DNA from: Beta vulgaris subsp. vulgaris
Lineage: Eukaryota; Streptophyta; Magnoliopsida; Caryophyllales; Amaranthaceae
Assembly: GCF_026745355.1 (NCBI RefSeq)
Contig: NC_079202.1
Coordinates: 44,226,109 to 44,290,108, forward strand
Length of the DNA: 64,000 nt
Direction: 5' to 3'
Part shown: one piece after another, positions 1 to 11,083 of the stretch
How the letters are laid out: each line of letters begins with the position of its first letter
Numbering within the stretch: the stretch's first letter is position 1
Notes under the pieces: generated by a model
Databases searched by the model: none
Told to the model about the DNA's origin: nothing
Seen by the model: the letters and a program-made list of their open reading frames with translations, nothing else
Position numbers and translations under genes: made by a program

Positions 1-929
1 CTATGCTCATTATTGTACCACGATTTAGGTAACACTGAAATCCTTTCCATTGAGAAAGGAAATCTTAAGGATCTTAGATGACTAGTAAAATAGCAGCTTC
101 CTTCTTAGTTTTGATCCACCAAGAAGATGCATCTCTCATATTATTATGAAGCTTCGACCATATTCAAAAAGTCTCTGGTCTTCAATCTCTTCCAATGAAT
201 TATCACATAAAGGAATTTTCATGCATAAGACTGCATCCAATGTGTCAAGCGGTGTGGTTCAGCAATAGTGCATTGCCATGGTCAGTGTAGAGGAAGATAT
301 TTAGTTAAGGAGTTGACTTGTGCTTATCTAAAGTAAGATACCAAGAAAGAAAGTAGAGACATTCAGGAATGCAATATCATTTTTGCAAGAAACAAACACG
401 ACTAATTTTCTGAACTCTAATTCAGTAACTGAAGATTGGCAGCAAATCAAACAAAACCATGCCAAAGTTGGAACCCATATGATCATGATGCATAGATTAT
501 GCCTAATCTATTCCTTCATATACTACTGCTGAGAGTGAAAATTTAAGCTGCTAAAGTTTTTTTCGGGTCTCAACTCAAAAATGGCAAGAAATCATCTTCA
601 CCAAAAATATGCATTGTGCAGTGGCATGGGTAGCATAATAAGGCAATACCATTCTATCCAATGAACCAATGCTATTTTTTCACATCATACCCTGCAGTCT
701 TTCACTGATGCTAAACAAAGGGGGGATACCCATTTCAACATCCAACCCCAAATAGGACCTGGATTAGAGGTACAATCCTTCATTTCCCAATACTACCCCA
801 CAACACCCTTTATTGTTTGCTGTTCACCATTTAAAAGATGTAAGAGTAATGCTACAAGTACATTTAGAAATATTAACAAACAAAAAGGAAAGTAGACAAA
901 AACAAAAGCAGAAACATTTACAAATTTAC
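1..929. other. Intron sequence of the SecA2-like gene, no exon seen
   Basis: This stretch follows a clear splice donor at the end of the last visible exon (minus strand). The next expected SecA segment, the conserved LTGR...RW region of the preprotein-binding part, is not found here on either strand. It is therefore probably one long intron running to the window edge. No other gene or element was recognised. Confidence 0.6.
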
Positions 930-3900
930 CTCATTGATTATAAGAGCCTTTCCATTCCTGACTATGTATTGCACATCTCGTCGATAAAACTCTTTAGCCT
1001 TCAAACCATTTATAACAAATCTACAAGATCACAATAAGTGCACAACTGCACATTCAATTTGAAAGAAGATTCAGGAAGAACCAAAGGATAATAGTGAACT
1101 ACAGCATAGCTTCCAGTTTAAGGTGAACCTCATAAACAATTAAGCAACCAAATCAAAATTTATGAAAGGCACAACTGGAATTTGGTAACTAGGTTGTGAA
1201 TAGTGCAAAGTCCAAACTCCAAAGCACATATTTACAGAGTTGCCAACAAAATTTCATTGATAATCAGAGATTTATGAATTGATTTTCAGAAGAAAAAAGT
1301 ACATATTAGGAAGCAGCTGGTTGAGGTACTCAGGATTAGGTAAAATGTAAATGCAAGCTCTATGACTTCAACAGTCCATTGAATAGAATATTCAGTGTAA
1401 GGTATAAGCTATATATTAAATACAAGCCGTTTGATCAGGAACTAATTAACTTGAATTAAAGAAATATATCGCCCGTAACAGCTTGTAGAGGAACATGACG
1501 CAGAAATATCATATCATGCTTAAGCCCTCTTCTTAAATATGTTTCTTTCATCTCTAAAAGCATGGGGGAACATAATAAATATTCACCTGGCCCACGGATC
1601 ATCCTCATCCCACAGATCGTTGGTTTCAAGAGCCAGCTCAGCCAAAGAGATACCTTCTTCTGTCAATTCCACTGAATTATCCTTGAGCTCAACATTATAA
1701 TGCTGTCACAAAAGTCACAAGCTTAGATTTCAAGAAAAGGCGTAACCATTAACCTTACCAATTGCTAATAATTAGAGCATAGGACTCACAATACCCCGCA
1801 CAAGCAATTCTGCTACTTTGGCAGCAACAGGGTAGCGAGCAGCATCTTCATTGGCCTAGACATGTACAATGAGACAAGACTTTCAGCGGAATGCCTTCAC
1901 ATAGTTATAATTGCCATTTATGGCAATTATACTACTATCAACACACCACATACAGAGAAAGTAAATTACCTGCCCACTTATCAGTAAAGGGTTTCTTCCT
2001 TCGTCAATGAGAACAGAATCGACCTCATCAACAATTGCAAAATGAAATGGCTTTGGCCTGTTTTCAATTTCCTGATCAAACTTGCTTAGAGCAAACAAAG
2101 ATAAATTATAAAAGTACAAAGATTATTTGGAGAAGTACCATCTCATCACAAGCTCTCCACTAGTTCCAGCAAGATTATCCCGAAGATAATCAAAACCAAG
2201 TTCCTAAAGTTCACATGTAAGATATAGCTTATGATTTAATTTCAAAATAAGGCAATGCACATGAAATGATTGAATTACATTTTAAGGATAGAAATAGAGT
2301 ATAAACAGATGCGCCAGGCAAAGTGATTTCCAAGGGAAAAAAATATGTACAGAAATCTAAGCAAGGAAAAACAAAATATGCATAAAGCTACTTACTGCAT
2401 TATTGGTGTAAGTTATATCGCATCTATAATTCAACCTCCGCTCCCCAGCCTTCATTCCCTTCTACACTCATTAAGAGAGGGGCAAAGATTTAAAATATGA
2501 TGCAGGAAGTTACAAAAATCTGAAATCACCAAGATACATAACAGGACCTATGATATGAGGAAGTAAATAAGACAACCACACCAGAAGACTTGTGCATTTC
2601 TGAAAATCGTGAATTTACCTGAATGAGACCAACTGATAGACCAAGGAAATGATGAACACTGCCCATCCACTCAGCATCACGGCGAGCAAGATAATCATTG
2701 ACAGTTACCACTGTCAACAGTAAAACTGACATAATCAGCAATGACATTTTTAAACTAGCTTGTAGGAAAAAATTGCAACAATTCTCTGAAAAGCCTTCGT
2801 AATACATCTAATAATAGGAGGATAAAAGAGGAGGTGATTCTCCCCAGATTAGACACACAACGAAGCTAGTGTCCTATGTTTGCTGCAATAAATCCTTAAC
2901 CGCTGAAATTTTAAAACTCATTATGGAATTTTTTGCACAAAGCATAGGTTATGTTCTCAGGTAAGGAAGAGATAATTTTTAACTCAGAGAACAAAAAATG
3001 CACAATCACTAACATACCATGTACACCTTCTCCTCTCAAAGCATTGAGATATGCTGCTAATGTGGAAACCAATGTCTTCCCTTCACCCGTCTTCATTTCA
3101 GCAATTGATCCATCATGAAGCACTGCTCCACCAATGATCTAGAGCCAAGCAACAGAACATAAAACTAGGCCTTTTCAAGCAACAAGGGAACAAAATCAAA
3201 TGAGTGCAATTTGCAGGGCATCTAACCACAAATGAGAAAGGATACCTGAACATCAAAATGACGCATCCCAAGCGTTCGTTTTGCTGCTTCACGAACAACA
3301 GCAAATCCCTCTACAACATCCAATGTCACATAGAATCAGAACTAACAACTAAACGAACAACCAAATGACGTAAAACATAGTCCCCATTCAAAAACTACAC
3401 TGACCAGCCTGTATATCAGCTAGGCTCTCCCCTAGTGCCAACCGACGTCGAAACTCCTCCGTCTTCGCCTTCAACTAAATACAACAAAAATCACATTAGT
3501 AAGTGGCGGATTTTGGACCAAAAACTTAACCGCGCCAAGCTTTGATCACCTAAACATCAAATTAAAAATTGAATCCTTTACCAATACGCTACAAGATTTT
3601 GGTATATATTTATAATTCAATACAAGAAAAGTATGTATTATACTTCCTCCGTTCTGTTTTAAATGAAACATTGGATGAAATGACACTATTCACTAGTCAA
3701 TTTTAACTCCATTTTATCGCTATTATATAAAGAAAAACATAGTCAAGTGGGATCTTGTTAGATTCGTCTCGATGCATACTATCAAATTATAACATTTTTA
3801 TATTTTTTACGTGTACACAACTAAAGATATTAATGACTAAAGAAGCGCGTTGGGTTGCGTGAAAAAGCAAACGTTTCATTTAAAACGAACTGAGGAAGTA

Positions 3901-4472
3901 TATAATATTGCCAAAAACTTAACGGAGGCCACGCCCTTACCAGTCCCAACTAAGATCCTCCGCTGCATTATCCAAACGTTGCCACAAATAAAATACAGTA
4001 AAACAATACAACCTTTCAAATATGAGTAAAAACCACAAACCTGGTCATCAGAGAGACTCTGCATCCGCTTTTCCAGAGCATTAACAGCATCCACAAGACG
4101 GTAATAATCCCTCACAACCCAATAATTCATACTAGTAACATTATCCCATTTCTTCTTAGCTTGACCAAAACCCTCCTATAAACAAACAAAAACAAAACAA
4201 ATATAACATCAAAAAAATGGGAACAATCAGCTCATTGAAGCATTTTAACAAACAGTTGGCAGGCAAAAAAAAACCTTGAGAAACGCAAAAGTTACTGGTC
4301 TACGATGATATAAACTAGAGCGTCGAGAATATGAAAGAAAGTAGGAATTCGATGAAAGATTAGGAAATGCAATTATGGGTTGGGTGATTGTGAACTTGGT
4401 AGTATTTGAAAGGAGAAGTGGTGGCTTTGTAGAATAGGGAGAACTGAGAAAGGATGATGGCACCACCGCCAT
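930..4472 (-). CDS. SECA2: Chloroplast SecA2-type protein translocase ATPase, N-terminal part (12 exons, gene continues off the left edge)
   Basis: SecA is the ATPase that drives proteins through a Sec translocon; the plant SecA2 form works with SCY2 at plastid membranes other than the thylakoid. Exons on the minus strand: 4472-4275, 4175-4041, 3474-3405, 3310-3246, 3138-3018, 2710-2619, 2461-2396, 2203-2139, 2057-1970, 1855-1790, 1702-1587, 1020-930. All junctions are GT-AG and all phases join, giving 391 codons. Residues 1-66 are a Ser/Pro-rich, acid-poor leader like a plastid transit peptide. Residues 82-87 (NYWVVR) match SecA2 better than SecA1. Walker A GEGKT is at about 174-178 and the Walker B box DEVD at about 281-284, followed by [10 protein letters not shown]. 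The family is about 1000 residues long, so the C-terminal two thirds lie outside. The start is the first ATG that gives a transit-like leader. SecA2 rather than SecA1 rests on remembered family sequences. Confidence 0.9.
3643..3898. mobile_element. Stowaway-type MITE in intron 2 of the SecA2 gene
   Basis: Terminal inverted repeats of about 27 bp begin CTTCCTCCGTTCTGTTTT on the left and, read in reverse, CTTCCTCAGTTCGTTTTA on the right. A TA dinucleotide flanks each end, the target preference of Tc1/mariner-derived Stowaway elements. The 256 bp have no coding capacity and both splice sites of the host intron are intact. Confidence 0.85.
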
Positions 4473-4766
4473 GAGAAAAGGTGTGGATTTCTATCTGCTG
4501 GGTGTTGTAGAGTGGTGTTTGAAGAAGCTATTTGACTATTTGTGCTGCAAAGAGTGCAGAGGAGGATCGTAGTCTGCACTCAACACTCTCCAACTATGGC
4601 GCCCATTTACCCCGGATTTTTCTATTCCTCTTGCTAAGACCTTGTTAATTGACTAATAGTTGGAAATTGAAATTTACGAGTTATGACTTTACTTTTTTTG
4701 AGGGGAAGTTATGACTTTACTTATGTCTTGCTAAAGACTGCCGTAAAAAAAAATTCCAACGCTCTA
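4473..4766. promoter_or_regulatory. 5' leader and upstream region of the SecA2-like gene
   Basis: This holds the expected 5' UTR and proximal promoter of the minus-strand SecA2 gene. No convincing TATA box was identified. The interval ends where a small MITE begins, so the compact promoter is probably under 300 bp or includes that element. Confidence 0.4.
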
Positions 4767-5031
4767 GGGAGTGTTTCGTATGATTAAATGGAAACCGAAT
4801 GGAAAGGATTTGGATAAGGAAGGAAAATAAAAATAATAATTGTTACTTTTATTAGTTATTTGGTATCCTAGTGGAATGAAAACAGTTGAGAGGTTTATGA
4901 TTGAGGAAGGAAACGTGATTTGTTTCCACTAATTTAATAAGGGTAACAAATGGGGGGGATTGTAAATCCCTAATGGAAACGCTTATTTGCATCCGTTTCC
5001 TACATCAAATTTTTTTATACCAAACACCCTC
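4767..5031. mobile_element. Tourist/Harbinger-like MITE
   Basis: About 265 bp bounded by GGGAGTGTTTCGTAT on the left and the reverse complement of GAGGGTGTTTGGTAT on the right, the GGGTGTTTGG-type ends common in Tourist-like MITEs. Flanking CTA and TAA do not form a perfect 3-bp duplication, so the superfamily is tentative. Confidence 0.5.
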
Positions 5032-5699
5032 TAAATAGTAAATACATACTTTCATGGTGTACAATACTTCCATTTCTTTTCATTTTTCTTTCTTCTCTTT
5101 CTCTCTTTCCCTTTTCCTTTCCCTTTCCCTACCACCACCACTATTAGAGTCATCGATGCCACCACCACCACTACTAGAGCCATCAGTGCTAGAGATGACA
5201 ATGGGTAGGGGTGAGGGTAGAGTAAGGCTAGACCTGTACACATACCCTACTTTTTGAATGTAGACCCATATCCTACATGTACCCATAAGGTAAAAAATTT
5301 TAGGACCCTTTCTCGTACCCATAGGGTTTGAAAGGGTATGGGTAGGGTCTTGGGTCTGAAATGGGTCCAATACAAAAAAAAATCACTTACATTTTCACGT
5401 GTACATATAATCGTTAAGCACAATTATATATATTAATTTTGCAATTAGCTTATATAATATCACATCACATTCCATAGCAATACATAGTTTTTGCATATCC
5501 CAAAAAGTCTCATACATCAAAATATAAATAAAGAGATTGACATTGTGATAACGAGAGACTAAGAGTAGAGAAAGAGAGTGAGAGTAGAATGAGAGAGTGA
5601 TATTGTGATAGTGAGAGATTGAGAGAGTGAGAGTAAAGTGAAAATCAGACGTGATTGCGATTTGCAGCTAGGGTAGGATCCGTTGAAAACAACTAAAAA

Positions 5700-5990
5700 C
5701 AATGGTAACTTTTAACCCCTTCAGGGTAACTTTTAACACTTTTAGGGTAACTTTTGCCAGTTTGGGGATAACTTTATTATATTAAGGGTAGTTCTATATA
5801 TTTCAAAGGTAACTTTATTTATTATAAGAGTAACTATTACCACTTTTAGGGTAACTCTTACCACTTAAAAGGTAACTTTATTATGTTAAGGCCTTAAGGG
5901 TAACTTTATACTAAGAGTAGCTTTGAATTTTTTTACGGTAACTAGCTTTTAGAAATTATAAAAGTAACTTTTATTAGAGTAACTAATAAC
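5700..5990 (+). repeat. Degenerate tandem array of GGGTAACTTT units
   Basis: The word GGGTAACTTT or a one- to two-base variant (GGTAACTTTA, GAGTAACTAT) recurs about ten to twelve times, spaced 20-35 bp. It lies inside the hAT-like element at 5190-6966 and has no reading frame. Confidence 0.7.
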
Positions 5991-6716
5991 TTTAGCTATT
6001 GATACTTTTTTCGCAATACTGCCACCTCCTTCCTCAACCTACCTCTTTCCTTTTTCTTTGCCAAACTTTGTGTGTTTCAACAATAATGGCAATGAAACTC
6101 AAGTATACCCATCAATTTATCAACAACCTCTACCTTATGTTCCCAATGCATATTATCCATATCTGACTTTAAAAATCAATATAAATCAACAACAGTAACA
6201 TCCTTATGAGAGGATCCGAATTGAAAGGAAGAACAAAAGCTAGGGTATCGGGAAACAAGTATCTCTAGAATGTTTTGGAGAGATTTGAAGGATGTTGGAG
6301 ATGGCGGACAAGTCGACTCGGAATGAATCGGAAGAAGAAGCTTCACTTGTAGGGATCCTAGGATTGCGGTGCCATCGGTGAAAATGAGCTTAGAAATCAG
6401 AAGGAGGCCGTACTCGAAAGGTCCGACGAGCGTAGACTATGATTGGATCTTTGGTTTAAGATGGAGGTGTTGATGATGGTGGTGCTCGGTGTTTTCTGCC
6501 ATTGATAAAGGAGGAGAGAGAAAAAAAATGGAAGGGTTAAATGTGGGTTGGATATTTAGAGGAGAGAGAGAGAGGGGTGGAGTTTTATGAGCAGAGAGGG
6601 AGAGTGTCAGAGTGGGATAGAGGGAATTGAGAATATAAGCCGCACGATCAAAATCAACAGCCCAGATGTCTTGTTTTCAATTTTCATATTAAGAGTTATT
6701 TTCACAAGATCTTGTT

Positions 6717-6718
<2 letters not shown>

Positions 6719-6762
<44 letters not shown>
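6719..6762. repeat. TA dinucleotide microsatellite
   Basis: About 22 uninterrupted TA units inside the hAT-like element A. Confidence 0.95.
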
Positions 6763-6765
<3 letters not shown>

Positions 6766-7129
6766 TTCTAAAAAATAAAAATATATATTTTAATTGGTGT
6801 GGTCCATGGATAAGGTCTAGGTAGGGTCTGGGTATTTGAGTAGTGGACTCTTACCCTACTCTTACCCGGTAGTAACAATACTCATACCTTACCTTACTAT
6901 GGGTCCAAAAAATTAATACATATACCCTAATTTTAGGGTAGGGTCTTGGACCCATTGCCATCCTTAATCAGCACCGCCACCACCATCACAAGAACCAATG
7001 GAATACGCTGCGCCACCACCAACAACAGCAACAATATGCAAAGAAATAGACGCTTAATTTCCAATTTTTCTTTAAAAAAGAGGGAGGCATTTGGGTGGTG
7101 GGTCATTGAAAATAGCATATTACAGGCGG

Positions 7130-7255
7130 AAGCAAGGTGGTGGTGGTGATGATGGGGCATGAAGGTGGTGGTGGACTGGTGGTGGTGATGGGGCATGAAG
7201 GTGGTGGTGGACTAGTGGTGATGATGGGCATGAAGGTGGTGGTGGTGGCAACTAG
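7130..7255. repeat. GGTGGT-rich minisatellite
   Basis: A unit of roughly 35 bp, containing GGGGCATGAAGGTGGTGG, occurs about three times in tandem. Every frame on both strands gives low-complexity His/Thr/Pro or Gly/Val runs, so apparent ORFs here are not genes. Confidence 0.8.
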
Positions 7256-7785
7256 GGAGTGAACTCCAATGAGTTTCCCCAAAGTATGGTGATAATGGTC
7301 GTGGGGAATAATGGTGGTGGTCGGGTGTGATGGTGGTGGCGGTACGACGCCGCTGGTGGTGTGGCAGCACCAGTGTTGGTGTGAAATAAGAAGGGGAAGG
7401 GGAAATGAGGAAATAGAAAGTGAAAAAAGAGAAGGAGAATACATGAGCAACCGAATACGCGCTTGGCGAAGGATCCCGAATACCGTATTTTATACGTATT
7501 TTGGACGATAGTAAGAATATTCAGGGTGATCTTTATCAAAAGTCGTGTCTTATGATACGACTTCACCTTTGCAAAGTAGTCTGTGGCCTTTGGGATTATC
7601 TATACCTATTTATTAAAGAAATCACTTATTGACTACCGAGCCATGGGTGAAGTATCAAGAGAATAGGTGATTGATGACGTAGGTGACGATGTTAAAGAAG
7701 CCTATATTAGTGGCATGGTAGCAGTTTAAGAATGTCGTTTTAACACATAAAAAGATTGACAAAGTCAAAGATTTCAACAATCACC

Positions 7786-8079
7786 TAGAGGTGATCATGG
7801 GCCGGGCTTTGGCCAAAAAAAAGTGGCCCGTTTCGGGCCAAAGTCGCAGGTCGGGCCAAGGTTCGAGCCAAAAAAAACGTGCAAATCCCGGTATTTCGGG
7901 TCGGGTCTATCAGGCTTTTCGGGTCGGGTCAAAATTTGGCCTATTTTTCCAAATATAGGTTACCCGTAGCCCAGTTCTTTTGCCTAAAAAATCGGGTGGG
8001 GACGGCCCCGGTCATGGGGTCGAAAAAACTTGCCCAAAACCCATCCAAAATCGGATCGAGCTAATCTTGATCACCTTTA
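7786..8079. mobile_element. Non-autonomous hAT-like element B (294 bp) with perfect 8-bp target duplication
   Basis: The ends are TAGAGGTGATCA and, reversed, TAAAGGTGATCA. CAATCACC flanks both sides exactly (7778-7785 and 8080-8087). Subterminal words are CGGGTCGGG and GGGCC. No coding capacity. Confidence 0.85.
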
Positions 8080-8087
8080 CAATCACC

Positions 8088-8717
8088 CTACTAAAGATTT
8101 CATAAAATTAGACGTTGGATGATACATTGAACTAGTCAACATCCCGGGATGTCAAAATGGAAGCCTTGCTTGATAAGCAAATCATCACTTAAAGTAGTAA
8201 GGAAGCTAAGGTCTCACTAGTAAGAAGACTAATCTTCTCCAAAAAAATTTGACACCTAATTTAATTAGTTGTTAGTCCATCAGGAAAAAAGGTAATATCT
8301 GTTTTAAGATTCATTTTCTTTCACTCCAAAAACTTTATAACTATGTCCTCACTCTTTAATATTCTTTGCTTCCCCGGTCCTCTCTTTTTGGTCATTTTGT
8401 TTATGATACATTGTAACTATTTAAATTCGTCGCTCTCAAGTCGTTCTTTACTTTGTAATCCAACCTACTTTTGTGCTATCCAAGTACACAGTCCGTTCAC
8501 ATTTTACCTTATCATATCATGCTCGTCATCTTCAAATATGGTGACATCTTGTTTTTTCCAAATAAAAGTAATATATACAATTAACCCTTATTGCTTGTTC
8601 AATTTACTCGTGCATTCTACACATTGACAAATCTATCTACCCATTTTTCATTTAATCTTTGACCAGTAATCTCTATTGACAAGTTTAGTACTTGAGATTT
8701 TTGCCCCCATAATTTTT
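8088..8717. other. Intergenic sequence, nothing recognised
   Basis: AT-rich sequence between two elements. The longest open frame (94 codons, about 8343-8627) has no recognisable domain and typical noncoding composition. Confidence 0.6.
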
Positions 8718-10810
8718 AAAAGGAAAATTTGATTTAATCAGTTTCAACTATGGGCGTCTTGACGAAAACAGTCCTAACTCTCGTTTTTTATTGTTCAGTC
8801 CCAACTTTAACACCTCCTCCCCTTCTTTAGAGCACTCCCAATGGTGATATAACTCATCACCAAAATCAGAAAATTTGGGCTTAACAAAAAAAACATGCAT
8901 CCCATTGGTGATAGAAAACCCATCACCAAAAACATGTTTTGTCATCCATCACCATGTGAGCAAACCATCAGCAAATGAACCATGTGAATGAAAGACAAAA
9001 TGAGCTTAGTCACACACAGCCAGCCAGTGGCAAGCTGCCACGTGGCTGCTGCTGTGTTCTTTTTGGGAAATTTCGTGGAAATTTCCACGGAATTTCCCAA
9101 AAAATTCGTATTTCAAAAAAAAAAAACCAAAATTCATATTTTTTCCCCTCTATAAAATGATACCCATATTGATATATTTCAGATAAAAAAAAAAACTTCT
9201 CCTCCTCACCTTTCTCTCTCTAAAAATATTTATACATCATTTTGATTTACTTAGCTCTAAAATCATGTTCACCTAGCTCTAAAATCAGATTTGATTGAAA
9301 ATATTTGGAAATGCTATGGACATAGGGGTTGTTAGTTGTGCTTTAATCAGATTTGCCTCTAGTTATGCTTTCATTTCTGCTTGTGTATCATCTTTTGATT
9401 GTTGTTAATGGATTGATGTTGTGCGTTTCGATTACTAGTAATTAATCATCGACTAATGAAAGTAATTATCCGATAATAATAATTTTTCAGGACTTAATAC
9501 GCGATAATATATAATTACATTATCGTAAGTAATTTTATTTTACCCGCCATACGTAATAATAATTAATTTTTGTAATTAATTATTATTTTACTAATAACCT
9601 AATAATGATAATTAATTTTGTAATTAATTATTATAATTTTAAGTAATCATAAGATGATTCATTTTTATTTTTAATATGTAAATTATATTATTTATTGAAG
9701 TAGGAAAGAGAAATAGGAGAGAGAAAGTTGAGGTGGGGTAGTGAAATGTAGGAGAGATAAAGTGGGAGTTTGATGGTTTTTTTGTTCATGAGTGGGATGG
9801 AGGTGACACATTTGATCATGAAATGATCAAAACATGAGTAAGTAGGAAAACTTGGTGATCAAACCCATCACCGTTGGGAATGCTCTTACACTGGTAGTCC
9901 TAGTGGACTGGTGACTTACTAAACTGGTTAAAAAGTAAATTAACCTTTTTTTTTCCTTTTTATGTTTATTTCCACCTGTTTCGTCTACCGCCTCTTTCAG
10001 TCTTTCTCTCTCCTCCCTCCTTCTGCCTCTTCCCCTGCCACCCCTCCACCACTGTCACCACCTGCATCCCCCACCCTTATCGTAAACCCACAACTCAACC
10101 CCAAGCCTACCCGCCACCCTCCCATCCCACCCGCAACCTTTATCCCCAACCCATGCCCCTACCCCACCCCCAGTCCCCCGCACAACCTTCTCCCAACCCC
10201 CCATCCCGCAGCCTTAGAAATGCCCCTACTGCCGCCACTAATCCTCCGACCCCCCAATCCCTCTGCATCTTCTCTCTTTTGCTCTCGCCTTCATCTTTAG
10301 GGTTTTTGGGAGGTAGTTTTAAAAGTGGTGGAGGTGTTTTGGGGTGATTTCGAGGGTGGGGGAGGTGTTTTGGGACAGAGGGATACAATTTTGGGGCTAA
10401 GGAGGGTGTGGCTGGGGCAAGGTAGTGGTTTCGGGTTCTGATATTTCGGGAACAGGAGAGGGGTTTTGGGGACAGGGGACGGGGGAAGATGGTGGCGGGG
10501 GAGGTAATAAAGGAGCTTTAGAGACGGGGGAGGGTGGTGGGGGAGTGGTGATTATAAGGGGAGGTGAGTAGTGGGTGGAAAGGGAAGGGGTTGGGTGGCA
10601 GGGGAGAGGAGGAGGAGGAGGGAGCAGTGAAGGAAGGTGGGAGGATCGAGGAGGAAGAAGATATAAAAAAATGCCAAATTTTTTCTACTACATCTACAAC
10701 TGATATTGTAAATACTATTTAAAGTTGGGACTGAACAATAAAAAAGATAGTTGGGATTGTTTTTGTCAGGGCACCCATAGTTGGGACTAATTAAATAAAA
10801 TTTTCTTTTT
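8718..10810. mobile_element. Long-TIR DNA element (Mutator-like?) with GC-rich, possibly captured interior
   Basis: About 95 bp at the left end match, in reverse, the right end (AACTATGGG, TATTGTTCAGTCCCAACT and others). The flanking 9-mers ATAATTTTT and TTAAATTTG match at six positions, a weak sign of a Mutator-type duplication. The interior from about 9960 to 10640 is strongly C-rich, then G-rich, quite unlike its surroundings. This could be captured host DNA as in Pack-MULEs, or simply low complexity. A Harbinger-like element sits inside the left half. Confidence 0.6.
8830..9885. mobile_element. PIF/Harbinger-like non-autonomous element nested in the long-TIR element
   Basis: The ends are GAGCACTCCCAATGGTGAT and, reversed, GAGCATTCCCAACGGTGAT, with TTA directly flanking both sides, the TWA target of PIF/Harbinger elements. 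At 1056 bp it carries no transposase. It lies wholly between the inverted repeats of the outer element, so it inserted later. Confidence 0.8.
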
Positions 10811-10981
10811 TTAAATTTGGTGCATCTTTTCATATTAATTCCAAATTGAATTTTATTAATAAATAATTTCAAAATTGATGATATCTTATTGTATTTTTAG
10901 TAGAGGAATATGAGTAGCATATTATTTAATGGTTACTTTATCTATTGCGAATTAAATTCAGAATGCGAGCATTACCGATCA

Positions 10982-11024
10982 TGTAATCCCGTGTAAATTT
11001 ATGGATTTTATAAATATATTTTTG

Positions 11025-11083
<59 letters not shown>

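Larger units (their letters stand above)
5190..6966. mobile_element. Non-autonomous hAT-like element A (1.8 kb)
   Basis: The ends are TAGAGATGACAATGGGT and, reversed, TAAGGATGGCAATGGGT. They are flanked by ATCAGTGC and ATCAGCAC, an 8-bp target duplication matching at six positions. Just inside both ends are many GGGTAGGGT-like words pointing inward. The interior has no transposase. It contains a degenerate array of GGGTAACTTT words (about 5700-5990), a purine-rich stretch and a long TA run. Confidence 0.75.

Noticed and set aside
930..4472. A plastid DNA insertion or bacterial SecA
   Set aside because: Twelve GT-AG introns and a transit-like leader show a native nuclear plant gene.
7103..7566. 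His/Thr/Pro-rich open frames
   Set aside because: They come from the GGTGGT minisatellite and neighbouring low-complexity sequence, with no conserved domain.
9962..10388. Pro-rich 112-codon frame and its opposite-strand partners
   Set aside because: The sequence is a C-rich/G-rich strand-skewed insert inside a DNA element; all frames look low-complexity and none has a domain or splice context.
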